Shown: positions 21,264-30,460 of the stretch, piece by piece
How the letters are laid out: each line of letters starts with the position of its first letter
How positions within the stretch are numbered: position 1 is the stretch's first letter
Source: an uncultured Umboniibacter sp.
Lineage (GTDB): Bacteria > Pseudomonadota > Gammaproteobacteria > Pseudomonadales > DSM-25080
DNA length: 64,000 nt
Direction of reading: 5' to 3'
Assembly: GCF_947497555.1 (NCBI RefSeq)
Contig: NZ_CANMGY010000006.1
Location: 62,001-126,000 of the forward strand
Notes under the pieces: model-generated
Databases searched by the model: none
Told to the model about the DNA's origin: nothing
What the model saw: the letters and a program-made list of their open reading frames with translations, nothing else
Program-made: the position numbers and the translations under genes

Positions 21264-23936
21264 ATGAAGCGTTTCCTAAGCATACTATCACTATCCGCGA
21301 TATTCCTCGTGCTCAGCGCCTGTGATGCGCAGCAACCCAGCTCCAATCAACCCACAATTGACGATAGCCTAGCGCCCATTGGTCTTTTAGGTGATCTCTC
21401 GGAGCCACTCTACTACGAGGTCGATCTTACCGTAGATCCCCGCGAAGATGAGTTTTACGGTACGGTGGCCTTATCGTTTCGCCTTAATCGTGCTTCAGAA
21501 CACTTCTGGTTACACGGCAACAATCTTCAGGTAGAGCGTGTTGAGCTCTTAGCAAACAATGAGAGTTTCGTCGCCACTTATGAACAGGTACTTGCCAGTG
21601 GTGTGGCTAAAATCACTTTCCCGATGGCGTTAGACGCCGGCGACTATGAAGTGGTCATTCACTACCGTGCGGCGTTTGATCTTAACCTCAGCGGCCTCTT
21701 CAAGGTTGAAGAGCAAGGCCTGAGCTATGCGTTGGCGAAATCCGAGTCCGTTCAGGCTCGTAAATTCCTTCCAGGCTTCGATGAGCCAGGTCAAAAGGCC
21801 CCGTTCGCATTCACCCTGACTGTTCCAGCAGCAATGCACGCCATCAGTAACACGCCCGAAGCCAGCGTAACTGAGTTGGAGAATGGCATGAAGCGCGTTA
21901 CCTATCTGCCTACGCCAGCGATGCCTACCTACCTACTTAGTTTAGCGGTCGGCCCGTTTGATCGAGTTGAAGGACCTACTATTCCCGCTAATGAGTTCCG
22001 TGAAAATGAAGTGCCGCTAGTGGGTTACTCGCGAGCTGGACGCGGTGCAGAGTTGGACTACATCCTCTCAATCACGCCTGAATTTCTCGCGATTTTCGAG
22101 CGCGAACTCGAAAGCCCCTACCCATTTCGCAAACTTGATATTATTGCCGCGCCAGCTTGGCCTAGCGGTGCTACTGAACTATCAGCGGCTATTACCTATC
22201 GTGAGAGCCGTATTCTCCTTGGCCCAAACCCAGCCCCCCAGGCTCGCTTAGGCCTCCTCTCCATTCATGCTCATGAACTTGCTCATATGTGGTTTGGTAA
22301 CCTAGTAACGCCTACTTGGTGGGATGATCTGTGGTTAAAGGAGGGGTTTTCTAGCTGGATGGAACCCGTGGTGATGGCCGAATTTGAGCCTAAAGCCGGT
22401 CATGAAATTGGCACGACCGTGGATGGACTCCGAGCAATGTCTTTGGACTCCTTGGCAAGCACTCGCGCAATTCGCGAGCCGATTGATCGTAATGAAGATA
22501 TCCGCAACGCCTACGATGCAATCACCTATGCCAAAAGCACCGGTGTGATTCATATGATGGATAGCTACTTTAGCCCTGAGCTATTCCGCCCAGCACTTGG
22601 GCGATATGTCGCTCGCTTTGCGGAAGGTCGTGCCGATGCGGCCGAATTCTATGACGAAATTGCGACTCAGAGTGGCGAACCGCGTTTAGTGGAGTCCTTC
22701 CGCAGCTTCGTTGAACAACCGGGTCTGCCGCAGATTAATACCCAAGTGAGCTGTTCGAATAATCAAGTCACTGTGGCTGTCCAGCAGCAGCGTTATGCGC
22801 CGCCTGGTTCAACGATTGATACCCAAACTCAGCAGTGGGACATCCCAATGTGCTTTGTGGATGCCAATGGCCACCAGCAATGCGACATCCTCACTCAGAA
22901 AGCTGCTTCCTGGGAATGGGAAGGTGCTTGCCCGGGGTGGGTGTTCCCTAACGCCAACGGAGCTGGCTATTACCGATTTAATACCGACACTGCGAACTGG
23001 CAGGCACTCATTGCGAATTTCAGCGACTTTTCGGCGCCCGAGGTAATGGTCCTTATTGATAGTGCGTTCGCCGCCTTCAGTCAGGGAACACTATCCGCTC
23101 AGGAGCTGAAAAAGCTAGTTGAAGCCTCTACGGAATCCACTAGCCGACATGTTGTTGCAGCCGCGATGGGTCGTATTCGAGGCCTACTGGCAGTGAGCGA
23201 CGAAGCCAGTAAAGCACCTCTAGCTGCTTGGGCGAACGCGCTATATTCGCCCCTACTAGAAACTTGGGGCGAAGGTAGTGACGAAGACTCGGTCATTTTG
23301 ACCAATCAGCTTCGTAGCAGTTTGGCGCAGAGTTTCGATAATCAAATGTTACGTTCTGAACTTGCTCAGCAAGCCGCAGACTTCACCGGCTATGACGCTA
23401 ATTCCGCCGAGAGTTCAGCCCTTACCACCGACGAATACCAGATGGCTCTTACCGTAGCCGTTGAGGACCTCGGTGATAGTTTCAGTCATCATTTGTTGGC
23501 TTTTGCCGATAATTTTGATGATTCTCGATTCCGTGCCGCTGCGGTGAATGCATTATCAGCAAGCACCTCTTCTGATTTCGTTACCACTCAGCATGCCTTC
23601 GTCCTAGCCGATGAAACCGAGTCACGCGAGTCCTGGTCTATGATTGCTGGCGCAATGACGGTGCCGGAGCTGCGCAGCGAACACTGGAGTTTCGTTCAAG
23701 CTAACTTCGAGGCCATCAGCAAGAAGATACCGGCGCAATGGCGCAGACGTATGCCGTTAGTAGGTACTGACTTCTGTAGTGCTTTAGAACAGGGTGAATT
23801 GCAGGCTTTGTTTGCTGAGTATGGTGAATTGACGCCAGGCTTCGAGCGAGCGCTTGCACAAACCAGCGAGCGGATTTCACTGTGCGAAGCGGCCAAGCCC
23901 AGCGCGAACGAATTTGCTAATCAACTGATTAACTAA
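21264..23936 (+). CDS. M1 family aminopeptidase, lipoprotein
   Basis: A zinc aminopeptidase of 890 aa. A lipoprotein signal ends LVLSAC (lipidated Cys20), so it is anchored in the envelope, probably the outer membrane, unlike cytoplasmic PepN. The zinc site HELAH is at about 337-341 with the third ligand in WLKEGFSSW about 18 residues later. The exopeptidase motif GAMEN reads GATEL (about 302-306): the amine-binding Glu is kept, Met and Asn are changed. The transition-state tyrosine is probably in ITYAKSTGVIHMM. The C-terminal 380 residues are helical, as in ERAP1-type M1 enzymes. It is monocistronic with a strong terminator. Confidence 0.9.
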   Translation: MKRFLSILSLSAIFLVLSACDAQQPSSNQPTIDDSLAPIGLLGDLSEPLYYEVDLTVDPREDEFYGTVALSFRLNRASEHFWLHGNNLQVERVELLANNESFVATYEQVLASGVAKITFPMALDAGDYEVVIHYRAAFDLNLSGLFKVEEQGLSYALAKSESVQARKFLPGFDEPGQKAPFAFTLTVPAAMHAISNTPEASVTELENGMKRVTYLPTPAMPTYLLSLAVGPFDRVEGPTIPANEFRENEVPLVGYSRAGRGAELDYILSITPEFLAIFERELESPYPFRKLDIIAAPAWPSGATELSAAITYRESRILLGPNPAPQARLGLLSIHAHELAHMWFGNLVTPTWWDDLWLKEGFSSWMEPVVMAEFEPKAGHEIGTTVDGLRAMSLDSLASTRAIREPIDRNEDIRNAYDAITYAKSTGVIHMMDSYFSPELFRPALGRYVARFAEGRADAAEFYDEIATQSGEPRLVESFRSFVEQPGLPQINTQVSCSNNQVTVAVQQQRYAPPGSTIDTQTQQWDIPMCFVDANGHQQCDILTQKAASWEWEGACPGWVFPNANGAGYYRFNTDTANWQALIANFSDFSAPEVMVLIDSAFAAFSQGTLSAQELKKLVEASTESTSRHVVAAAMGRIRGLLAVSDEASKAPLAAWANALYSPLLETWGEGSDEDSVILTNQLRSSLAQSFDNQMLRSELAQQAADFTGYDANSAESSALTTDEYQMALTVAVEDLGDSFSHHLLAFADNFDDSRFRAAAVNALSASTSSDFVTTQHAFVLADETESRESWSMIAGAMTVPELRSEHWSFVQANFEAISKKIPAQWRRRMPLVGTDFCSALEQGELQALFAEYGELTPGFERALAQTSERISLCEAAKPSANEFANQLIN

Positions 23937-23985
23937 ATGTGACTCGCTCAGCCTCGTTTGCTGAGTGCTAGGTCTTGAAATCAAG

Positions 23986-24016
23986 AAGGCCCCGATTCAT
24001 ATCGGGGCCTTTTTTA
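23986..24016 (+). terminator. Rho-independent terminator of the M1 peptidase gene
   Basis: AAGGCCCCGAT (23986-23996) pairs perfectly with ATCGGGGCCTT (24001-24011) across a TCAT loop, followed by T to 24015. Confidence 0.92.
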
Positions 24017-24110
24017 TAGAAACTATCAGCATTTTTTTGTTAATGTTCGGCGCTAAGAGTCGGTTACTAAAGTTGAATACGTTAAACACGTTGTGTACAA
24101 GCAGCTAAGC

Positions 24111-25076
24111 CTACGCCACCGACTGTCGCTGAGCGCCATTGATTCCTCGCACAAGTTCTGCGCCCCAAGTATTGACAAACAACACCCCGGTTTCATACCC
24201 CAATTTGTAATCTTTTATCAGCGCCTCACGAGAGCTACCTAACACAATTGAATCTAGCGCTCGATGTGGGGCTAGTTGAACTATTGTGACGCCAGCGGGA
24301 GGCTGCTGAATGTATTGTTCATCTCGTTGATAATTAGCTTGATGAGTATCCATCATGGAGCCGATGCGCGGGTTCGCGTTCGTGCGCTTAAAAAACTGGT
24401 GTATACCACGAGAAAAAATAGGTTCGGGCTCGCGTTCTTTTGGGGACACTCTGATAACAACAACGTAATTAGCTCCCTGCTCCACCACCTCTCGCGCTGG
24501 AATGGGATGTCCCAAGCCGCCATCTACAAACTGGTGCCCCTGAATCTCAACGCCATTGTCATAGAAATAGGGAATCGCACTTGACGCTTTAAGTAACAGA
24601 GCTAAATCATGATCATCATGATGAAACCTTCTGGGTGAGAAACTCTCGGCGTGAGTAGCCATAAACTGCAGCTGCATGTCTGTATTAGGAAGTTCACTCG
24701 CATCCAGTCGATAAGCTGGGTCAGCTTGCGTGACATCGAAGTACCAATCAAGGTCCATCACAGGTGCTGCTCTAAACCAATTTAGACGGCGGTAGAAGCG
24801 ATCACTTGTCGAGACCTCTTCAATAATTCGTTTTGCCATACCCATTCTATCCATGGCATAAGTCGTACCAACGTGAGCACCACCGGATACCCCCAGTACC
24901 TGAATAAAGGGAGCAAACTGATGATCCATAAAGGCATCAACTACACCGGCCGAAAAGATGGTTCGCTGCCCACCTCCCTCTAGAACTAGTGCGGGTTTAA
25001 CCGTCTTGGCTTTGTTTGGCAGGGTGCGGTAAATTTCGCTAATTCGGTGAAGATCAAACTGATAGAAATTGGACAT
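24111..25076 (-). CDS. Patatin-like phospholipase (RssA/YjjU type)
   Basis: A 321-aa patatin-fold lipid hydrolase: the oxyanion loop LVLEGGGQRTIFSAG, the nucleophile elbow GVSGGAHVG (Ser64), and the dyad aspartate in FVDGGLGHPIPAREV. It cleaves acyl groups from phospholipids; no signal peptide, so probably cytoplasmic. The longer reading frame (start 25124) lacks a ribosome site; the ATG at 25076 has GAGGGA 5 nt upstream and is chosen. It is a single gene between two + strand units. Confidence 0.87.
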   Translation of the reverse strand: MSNFYQFDLHRISEIYRTLPNKAKTVKPALVLEGGGQRTIFSAGVVDAFMDHQFAPFIQVLGVSGGAHVGTTYAMDRMGMAKRIIEEVSTSDRFYRRLNWFRAAPVMDLDWYFDVTQADPAYRLDASELPNTDMQLQFMATHAESFSPRRFHHDDHDLALLLKASSAIPYFYDNGVEIQGHQFVDGGLGHPIPAREVVEQGANYVVVIRVSPKEREPEPIFSRGIHQFFKRTNANPRIGSMMDTHQANYQRDEQYIQQPPAGVTIVQLAPHRALDSIVLGSSREALIKDYKLGYETGVLFVNTWGAELVRGINGAQRQSVA

Positions 25077-25606
25077 GGCTTCCCTCTTAATCCTGACACC
25101 GCCTTGACCTAATGAATAAGACATTAGCCAAGCATTATCACTTTCCCTTAACCTTAGTCGTTGGCTTGGAATTGCTCCAAATAATTTGACGAAATTTATG
25201 ACTTGGCAAAACCCCTTATAAAGTCACGCGTTTTTTCGCATATTTTTATTACTACCACTTTGGCATTATTAATTCCGCAAGCAGTAGCAATTCTCTTTAC
25301 GAGAATCTTGATCCCAAACCACCCCCCCTTCGGTTTGGGATTTTTTTTACCTCGATTATTTAGAACTCTTTAGTACACACCTAATTCTTAGCTAACTCTT
25401 CGCTATTTGATGACGAGTTAGAACGTCATTTTCCAATGCCAAAATAGCAACGCTAATCCGCGCTCTTCGATAGCAAGCTAAGACCCCGTTCGGTATTGCC
25501 AAAACAGCCAATCTATAGACGATTATTGGCGTTCCCATTGCTTAGTTGCATATTTAATATCTCGTGCTAGCCTCCTAAATGATTGTTCTCAATATAAGGG
25601 TATGAC
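25077..25606. other. 530-base intergenic region with an orphan hairpin-terminator pair (possible sRNA)
   Basis: There is no convincing protein gene. On the + strand a small hairpin, ATTCTC/GAGAAT (25290-25295 with 25301-25306), is directly followed by a strong rho-independent terminator (25311-25348). No + strand gene lies upstream of it, because the patatin gene is transcribed away. This is the layout of a short regulatory RNA starting somewhere between about 25150 and 25270, but I found no good promoter. The stretch 25350-25606 is AT-rich and holds the promoter region of the next gene. Confidence 0.4.
25311..25348 (+). terminator. Orphan rho-independent terminator
   Basis: ATCCCAAACC (25311-25320) pairs with GGTTTGGGAT (25332-25341), with a C-rich 11-nt loop and T to 25348. 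There is no T-run on the opposite side, so it acts on + strand transcripts. Confidence 0.85.
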
Positions 25607-26242
25607 ATGAAACAGTTAGGTTTGATGATTTTTCTACTTACGTTTGCCACGGCTGGAGCGCACGCAGATGCTTTTGCAGTGAAAATTGGTGGCCAAGGTT
25701 GGCAGACCACTGCTGATAGTGGACCACTAGAAGCCGAAGAGAATGCGTTGTCGGTATGGGTTGCGTTAGAACATCCCATCCCACTTATTCCGAACGCCAA
25801 GATTCGTTCTTTTGACTTTGAAGAAAATGATAAGTTAATGGTCTTGAAGACCACTGACTATTTGCTCTACTACGAACTATTAGACAACGCAGCACTGACT
25901 CTAGATTTAGGGGTTGGGATTCATGAGATTAGCTCAGGAGAAGTTGCCGGTTATGAGTTTGAAGAAACGCTTCCTGCAATCTATGGGGCCGCTCGCTTTC
26001 CGTTCTTTGACAGTGACCAAGGTCTAGGGCTTTATGCAGAAGTGCTTGCAGCCTCCGAAGATAACGTCTCAATGACTGACCTTCAATTAGGGCTAAGTTA
26101 CTCGTTCTCGCTATCTATTATCGATCTGCATTTGTTGGCTGGCTACCGTGTCATGTCCTATGAGCTAGATGGCATTAATGATCGAACCTTCGCCGAACAA
26201 GACTTTGATGGATTCACGCTAGGTTTCGAACTCGATATCTAA
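25607..26242 (+). CDS. Small outer-membrane beta-barrel protein (TIGR04219-like)
   Basis: A 211-aa secreted protein with a signal peptide ending TAGAHA-DA (residues 1-20). The mature part alternates hydrophobic and polar residues in barrel-like strands (LTLDLGVGIHEI, LYAEVLAAS, DLQLGLSYSFSLSII, LHLLAGYRVMSYEL) and ends FDGFTLGFELDI, with a C-terminal strand closing on hydrophobic residues as in outer-membrane barrels. It fits the TIGR04219 / YfaZ-like group of proteobacterial barrels. The function is unknown. Confidence 0.75.
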   Translation: MKQLGLMIFLLTFATAGAHADAFAVKIGGQGWQTTADSGPLEAEENALSVWVALEHPIPLIPNAKIRSFDFEENDKLMVLKTTDYLLYYELLDNAALTLDLGVGIHEISSGEVAGYEFEETLPAIYGAARFPFFDSDQGLGLYAEVLAASEDNVSMTDLQLGLSYSFSLSIIDLHLLAGYRVMSYELDGINDRTFAEQDFDGFTLGFELDI

Positions 26243-26253
26243 GTAATCTGTTT

Positions 26254-26293
26254 AAGCTCCCAAATACCTTCATTGGATTTGGGAGCTTTCCTC
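26254..26293 (+). terminator. Terminator after the barrel gene
   Basis: AAGCTCCCAAAT (26254-26265) pairs with ATTTGGGAGCTT (26277-26288), a 12-bp stem. The tail (TTCCTCTC) is a weak T-run. Confidence 0.65.
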
Positions 26294-26373
26294 TCGAACA
26301 ACTTCACGATCAAATGAGTCACTCGCCCTTCGCCCTTCGCCTTTCGCAGTTAGCGGCTAGATCTGGGCAGGAA

Positions 26374-28299
26374 TCAAACTTGTAGTTCAGGCAAATCCTT
26401 AAAGAGCGCCAGCGACTCGGGATTCGCCAAGGCGTCAGTGTTCTTAACGGCTTCTCCATGCACTACCTGTCGGACGGCAACTTCCGTAATTTTGCCACTG
26501 AGCGTACGCGGAATATCCGCTACAGCAATTATCTTTGCGGGGACGTGCCGTGGTGTATTCTGTTCACGAATTCGCTTTGCCATAGCCTGTTTGAGCGAAT
26601 CATTGAGCTCAGAGCCAGCTTTCATCCGCACGAACAACACCACACGGGTATCGTCTTCCCACTGTTGACCGATACAAATCGATTCCTCAATCTCCGCAAA
26701 GCTCTCCACCTCGCGATAGATTTCCGCTGTGCCAATGCGAACGCCGCCGGGGTTGAGTAACGCGTCGGAACGGCCGAAAATAATGAGCCCCCCCTGCTGG
26801 GTAATCTCCGCATAATCACCATGCGACCAGATATTGTCGAAGTGTTCGAAATAGGCGGAATGATATTTCTTATCCCCTTCATCGCCTACAAAACATAGCG
26901 GCATTGATGGAAACGGCTGCGTACACACTAACTCACCCTTTTGGGCAATGAGCGCCCCGCCCTCGTCATCCCAGACATTCGTTGCCATCCCCAGTGCCAG
27001 ACACTGAATCTCGCCCTTGAAGACCGGTGTAATAGGATTGCCGCAGGCAAAGCAACCTAACAGATCCGTACCGCCGATAATTGATGCTAAACACACGTCC
27101 GCTTTCACATGCTGATAGACAAAGTCGAAGCCCTCGGGTGCCAGCGGCGATCCGGTTGAGAACAATACGCGCAGCGGTTTAAGGTGATAGTGTTCACGCG
27201 GGTGAAAGTCCGCCTTCTCAATCGCGGCTAAGTACTTTGCAGAGGTTCCAAAGTGGGTCACCTCATAGCGCTCACTAAGCTCCCACATTTTGTTTGGGCC
27301 GCCCACGAATGGCGAACCGTCGTAGCATACTAGCGTGGTGCCACCAGCCAGCGCGCTGACTTGCCAATTCCACATCATCCAGCCACAGGTGGTGAAGTAC
27401 ATTAAGCGGTCACCCGCTTTCATGTCACCGTGTAACGCATGTTCTTTTCGATGCTGAATCAGTGCCCCACCAACACTATGTTGGATACACTTGGGCTTCC
27501 CTGTGGTGCCGGAGGAATACAGGACGAACAGCGGATCATTAAAGCCCACCTGCACGTAACTTAAACCACTATTTGCAGTGCTAACCACGGTGGCCATCGA
27601 ATGGTAGGCCGAAAAATCGTCCTCACAGTTCACATAATCTTCCACTACCACGGCCTGCAGTGATGGTAGCGCTGCGACGATCTCATCGACCTTCGACTTC
27701 ATGGGCACCAATTTCGTATTGTAGTGATAGGCATTGATGGTGAAGAGTGCCTTGGGTGCCACCTGACCAAAACGGTCAACTAAACCGGCAACACCGAAGT
27801 CCGGTGAACAACTCGTCCACACCGCTCCCAGCGCGGCCGTGGCAAGTAAGCCCACCACAGCGGTAATACCGTGAGGTACGAAGCCGGCGACAACGTCTCC
27901 CTCGCCCACACCCTGTTGGCGAAGAAACTCACTGGTGGACGCAACCTGTTCACGCAATTGGGCATAGCTCAAACTCTGTTCGCGACCATCTTCCCATAGC
28001 GCGATTATTGCCAGCGCTTCATCGTCAGCTTGCAACAGGTTTTCGGCGTAATTAAGGCGTCCCTGGGGGAAAAATCGAGCTTTGAACATTTCTGAGTGGG
28101 AACTCAGATAGGGCCTATCACCTTTCGAACCCACCATACCGGTGCTATCCCACACGGCGGACCAGAAGTCCTCTAGATGGGAAATACTCCACTCATGGAA
28201 GTCCGCATAGTCATTGAAGGGGCCCAATTGATTGGCAAGTTTTGCCATCGCTGAATTTTCAAGTGCTTCCGCACCAGGTTGCCAGAGTAGTGATGTCAT
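26374..28299 (-). CDS. Acetoacetyl-CoA synthetase (acetoacetate-CoA ligase)
   Basis: Activates acetoacetate with ATP and CoA, for ketone-body or PHB use, or leucine breakdown. The 641-aa ANL-superfamily enzyme has the AMP-binding P-loop LYSSGTTGKPKCIQHSVGG, FTTCGWMMWNWQVSALA, IIGGTDLLGCF and, in the C-terminal domain, LNPGGVRIGTAEIYR and the catalytic lysine region IPRTLSGKITE. GWMMWNW and the DFGV-containing loop (CSPDFGVAGLVDRF) separate it from acetyl-CoA synthetase. Full length. It is monocistronic as far as I can see. Confidence 0.92.
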   Translation of the reverse strand: MTSLLWQPGAEALENSAMAKLANQLGPFNDYADFHEWSISHLEDFWSAVWDSTGMVGSKGDRPYLSSHSEMFKARFFPQGRLNYAENLLQADDEALAIIALWEDGREQSLSYAQLREQVASTSEFLRQQGVGEGDVVAGFVPHGITAVVGLLATAALGAVWTSCSPDFGVAGLVDRFGQVAPKALFTINAYHYNTKLVPMKSKVDEIVAALPSLQAVVVEDYVNCEDDFSAYHSMATVVSTANSGLSYVQVGFNDPLFVLYSSGTTGKPKCIQHSVGGALIQHRKEHALHGDMKAGDRLMYFTTCGWMMWNWQVSALAGGTTLVCYDGSPFVGGPNKMWELSERYEVTHFGTSAKYLAAIEKADFHPREHYHLKPLRVLFSTGSPLAPEGFDFVYQHVKADVCLASIIGGTDLLGCFACGNPITPVFKGEIQCLALGMATNVWDDEGGALIAQKGELVCTQPFPSMPLCFVGDEGDKKYHSAYFEHFDNIWSHGDYAEITQQGGLIIFGRSDALLNPGGVRIGTAEIYREVESFAEIEESICIGQQWEDDTRVVLFVRMKAGSELNDSLKQAMAKRIREQNTPRHVPAKIIAVADIPRTLSGKITEVAVRQVVHGEAVKNTDALANPESLALFKDLPELQV

Positions 28300-28516
28300 G
28301 AAATTCTTATCGTTGTGAGTAAAATCTACCCGAGTATATCAAACCCCGTGGCAAAGTACTTACGACCTTAGCCTGATAAATACTCATTTGAGGGCAATCA
28401 AATTTCATCCCTTAGAAGACCTTTGCTCGGCCCACTGCGCTGACCAGCACTTCGAGTCGTGCTGAAAAAAGTCAGCTGAACGCGAAAAAGTCGAAGCTAT
28501 CGCCGTCAGCGTTTAG

Positions 28517-29155
28517 CTAAAGATAAACGGAATTATTATGCGAATTTCGAATGGGGACACAGGAGCGACGTGAACGATAGCACTGACTTTGCTTATAGGC
28601 TTCGAGACGCCGTTCAAAATTGGCGAGCTCACGGGGATCGAAGTCCGAAGTGTTCGCCATCTCAATGGCTTCGGTTTGATAACGAATAGCCATCCGAAAA
28701 TCACCGTTCGCCGCAAACACGGCCGCCGCAGTATCCTGCTCTGCGGCCGTTAATTCGCCAAGACGAAGCATGGTTTGCATCCATCGAAACGCTTCGCGCG
28801 GATCGTACCAATGGTCATCCGGTGTGGTCACGAGGAACCAAGCAAGATCATTAACGGCAGGTTTGTAATCGGCCACGGCGGCCTGCTGAAGCCAGGCAGT
28901 GCCACGAGCTAGGTTGGGCTCCATGTCCACGCCCTGAAGAAAGATGGTGGCTAATCCATGGGCGCATTCAGGAAGCACCTCTGCACATTGTTCCAGATAG
29001 TAGAAGCCTCGCTGGCGATCGTTGAGATCCTTCGACTCATACAGCACCAGCGCTTCGGCGTACTGAGCTTCGGGGTCACCCTGTTCCAGTGGTGATATCG
29101 CCTCTTCACAGCCCACCAACAGGACTAAAATCATCAACCAACTTACTTTCAACAT
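28517..29155 (-). CDS. Lipoprotein with Sel1/TPR-like repeats
   Basis: The 212-aa precursor has a lipobox LVGC (Cys16) and a mature part of helical pairs resembling Sel1-like repeats (GDPEAQYAEALVLYES; RGTAWLQQAAVADYKPAVNDLAWF; FRMAIRYQTEAIEMA). Such proteins are protein-binding scaffolds at the envelope. It lies 69 nt downstream of the ABC permease gene on the same strand, so it may be the last gene of that operon and an accessory of the transporter. Confidence 0.78.
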   Translation of the reverse strand: MLKVSWLMILVLLVGCEEAISPLEQGDPEAQYAEALVLYESKDLNDRQRGFYYLEQCAEVLPECAHGLATIFLQGVDMEPNLARGTAWLQQAAVADYKPAVNDLAWFLVTTPDDHWYDPREAFRWMQTMLRLGELTAAEQDTAAAVFAANGDFRMAIRYQTEAIEMANTSDFDPRELANFERRLEAYKQSQCYRSRRSCVPIRNSHNNSVYL

Positions 29156-29224
29156 CCAATCTCTCCAACGTTATCGTTACGCGTTGAAACCACCACTCAA
29201 TTCTCTAAGCCTAGGCGTTAAACA

Positions 29225-30460
29225 CTAAGCGTGCTGAAGCGCTTCAATGGGATTAAGGCGGGCGGCTTGTTTGGCGGGATAAATGCCAAATGCTAATCCC
29301 ACTACCGAGCAAATACCCACTGCACCAATAATTGCCATGAAGGAGAAAGCGACTTCCCAGTCCGCCATAAAGGCGATGACCCAAGAAAGAATAACGCCAA
29401 AGACCACTCCCATTAGTGCCCCCACGAGGGTAATCACAACCGTTTCAACGAGGAACTGGCGGGTGATATCGGCTTGGGTAGCACCAATCGCTCGGCGCAG
29501 ACCAATCTCCTGAGTTCGCTCAAGTACCGTTGCCAGCATGATATTCATAATCCCAATACCGCCCACCAATAGTGAGATGCCTGCTACCGCTGACATGACC
29601 CAATTGAAGACTCGCTGAGTTTGCCGGTGTTGTTCTAGCAGTTCTGCCGGGACGGTGATGCTAAAGTCCTTCAGACCTCCATGCCTAGCCATTAAGAACT
29701 GTTCGAGTAGCGCGGCAACTTGGGTTTGATCCGTCCCTGGTACAATGTGGAACTTAAGCTGTGTGTAGGGGCTGGCGTCCGTCGAAACCTGTAATTTGGT
29801 GTGATAGGTACTAAACGGCACGTAGATTCTGAATCGTTCACCACCGCTCGAGAGCCCTTCTATGCGCTGCGTTGATTCAGCCGACGAAGCAATAACCCCT
29901 ATGACTTCAAACCAGAGGTGATTGACTTTGATTAAGCCTCCAAGCACTTGTTCCCCAGGAAATAACGCCTGAGCCGCTTCGTCAGTAATCACGGCTACCT
30001 GATGATAGCGCTGAAAATCTTCACCATTAAACGCTCTGCCGTCGTCAACCCGAAGCGAGGAATTCTCTAAAAAGCCTTCGGTCACACCCAATACCTGAGG
30101 CGAAGCTTTGGCAAAATCGGTGAAGACCTGTTCCAGCTCCAAGGTCGATGACGCCGAGAAGCCCTCAACAAAGTCAAAACTCTCTGCAACGGCTAGGACA
30201 TCCTGATGGCTCAGGCCAACACTCAACTCGCGAGCATCGGCATCACTGGCAGACTGATCAACGTAATCCACCACTACGCTATGTAGACCCAGTGTTTCGA
30301 TAGCCTTCAGCGCAGCCCGCTCGGCGCCAACACCGATGTTCTGCATGGCGACCACCGCACCCACGCCAAAAATCATTCCGAGAAGTGTTAATGAGGTGCG
30401 AAGACGATGATGTAGCATTTGCTCCACCGCCTGCTTAATTTCATTCATTTGAATCATCAT
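29225..30460 (-). CDS. MacB/FtsX-family ABC transporter permease
   Basis: A 411-aa permease with one N-terminal transmembrane helix (about 22-44; LTLLGMIFGVGAVVAMQNI), a periplasmic MacB-PCD domain of about 220 residues, then three C-terminal helices (about 285-310, 335-360, 370-395) containing VGGIGIMNIMLATVLERTQE and EIGLRRAIGA, the FtsX/MacB signature. Such transporters use ATP to drive work in the periplasm (lipoprotein, antibiotic or peptide export) rather than bulk transport. Its ATG overlaps the TGA of the upstream adaptor gene by 4 nt. Confidence 0.9.
   Translation of the reverse strand: MMIQMNEIKQAVEQMLHHRLRTSLTLLGMIFGVGAVVAMQNIGVGAERAALKAIETLGLHSVVVDYVDQSASDADARELSVGLSHQDVLAVAESFDFVEGFSASSTLELEQVFTDFAKASPQVLGVTEGFLENSSLRVDDGRAFNGEDFQRYHQVAVITDEAAQALFPGEQVLGGLIKVNHLWFEVIGVIASSAESTQRIEGLSSGGERFRIYVPFSTYHTKLQVSTDASPYTQLKFHIVPGTDQTQVAALLEQFLMARHGGLKDFSITVPAELLEQHRQTQRVFNWVMSAVAGISLLVGGIGIMNIMLATVLERTQEIGLRRAIGATQADITRQFLVETVVITLVGALMGVVFGVILSWVIAFMADWEVAFSFMAIIGAVGICSVVGLAFGIYPAKQAARLNPIEALQHA

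Noticed and set aside
25161..25176. Sigma-54-like TTGGCTTGGAATTGCT near the possible sRNA
   Set aside because: GG-to-GC spacing is 9 rather than 10, and this spacing is strict.
28300..28516. Gene between the acetoacetyl-CoA synthetase and lipoprotein genes
   Set aside because: Only short frames without ribosome site; treated as ordinary intergenic sequence.
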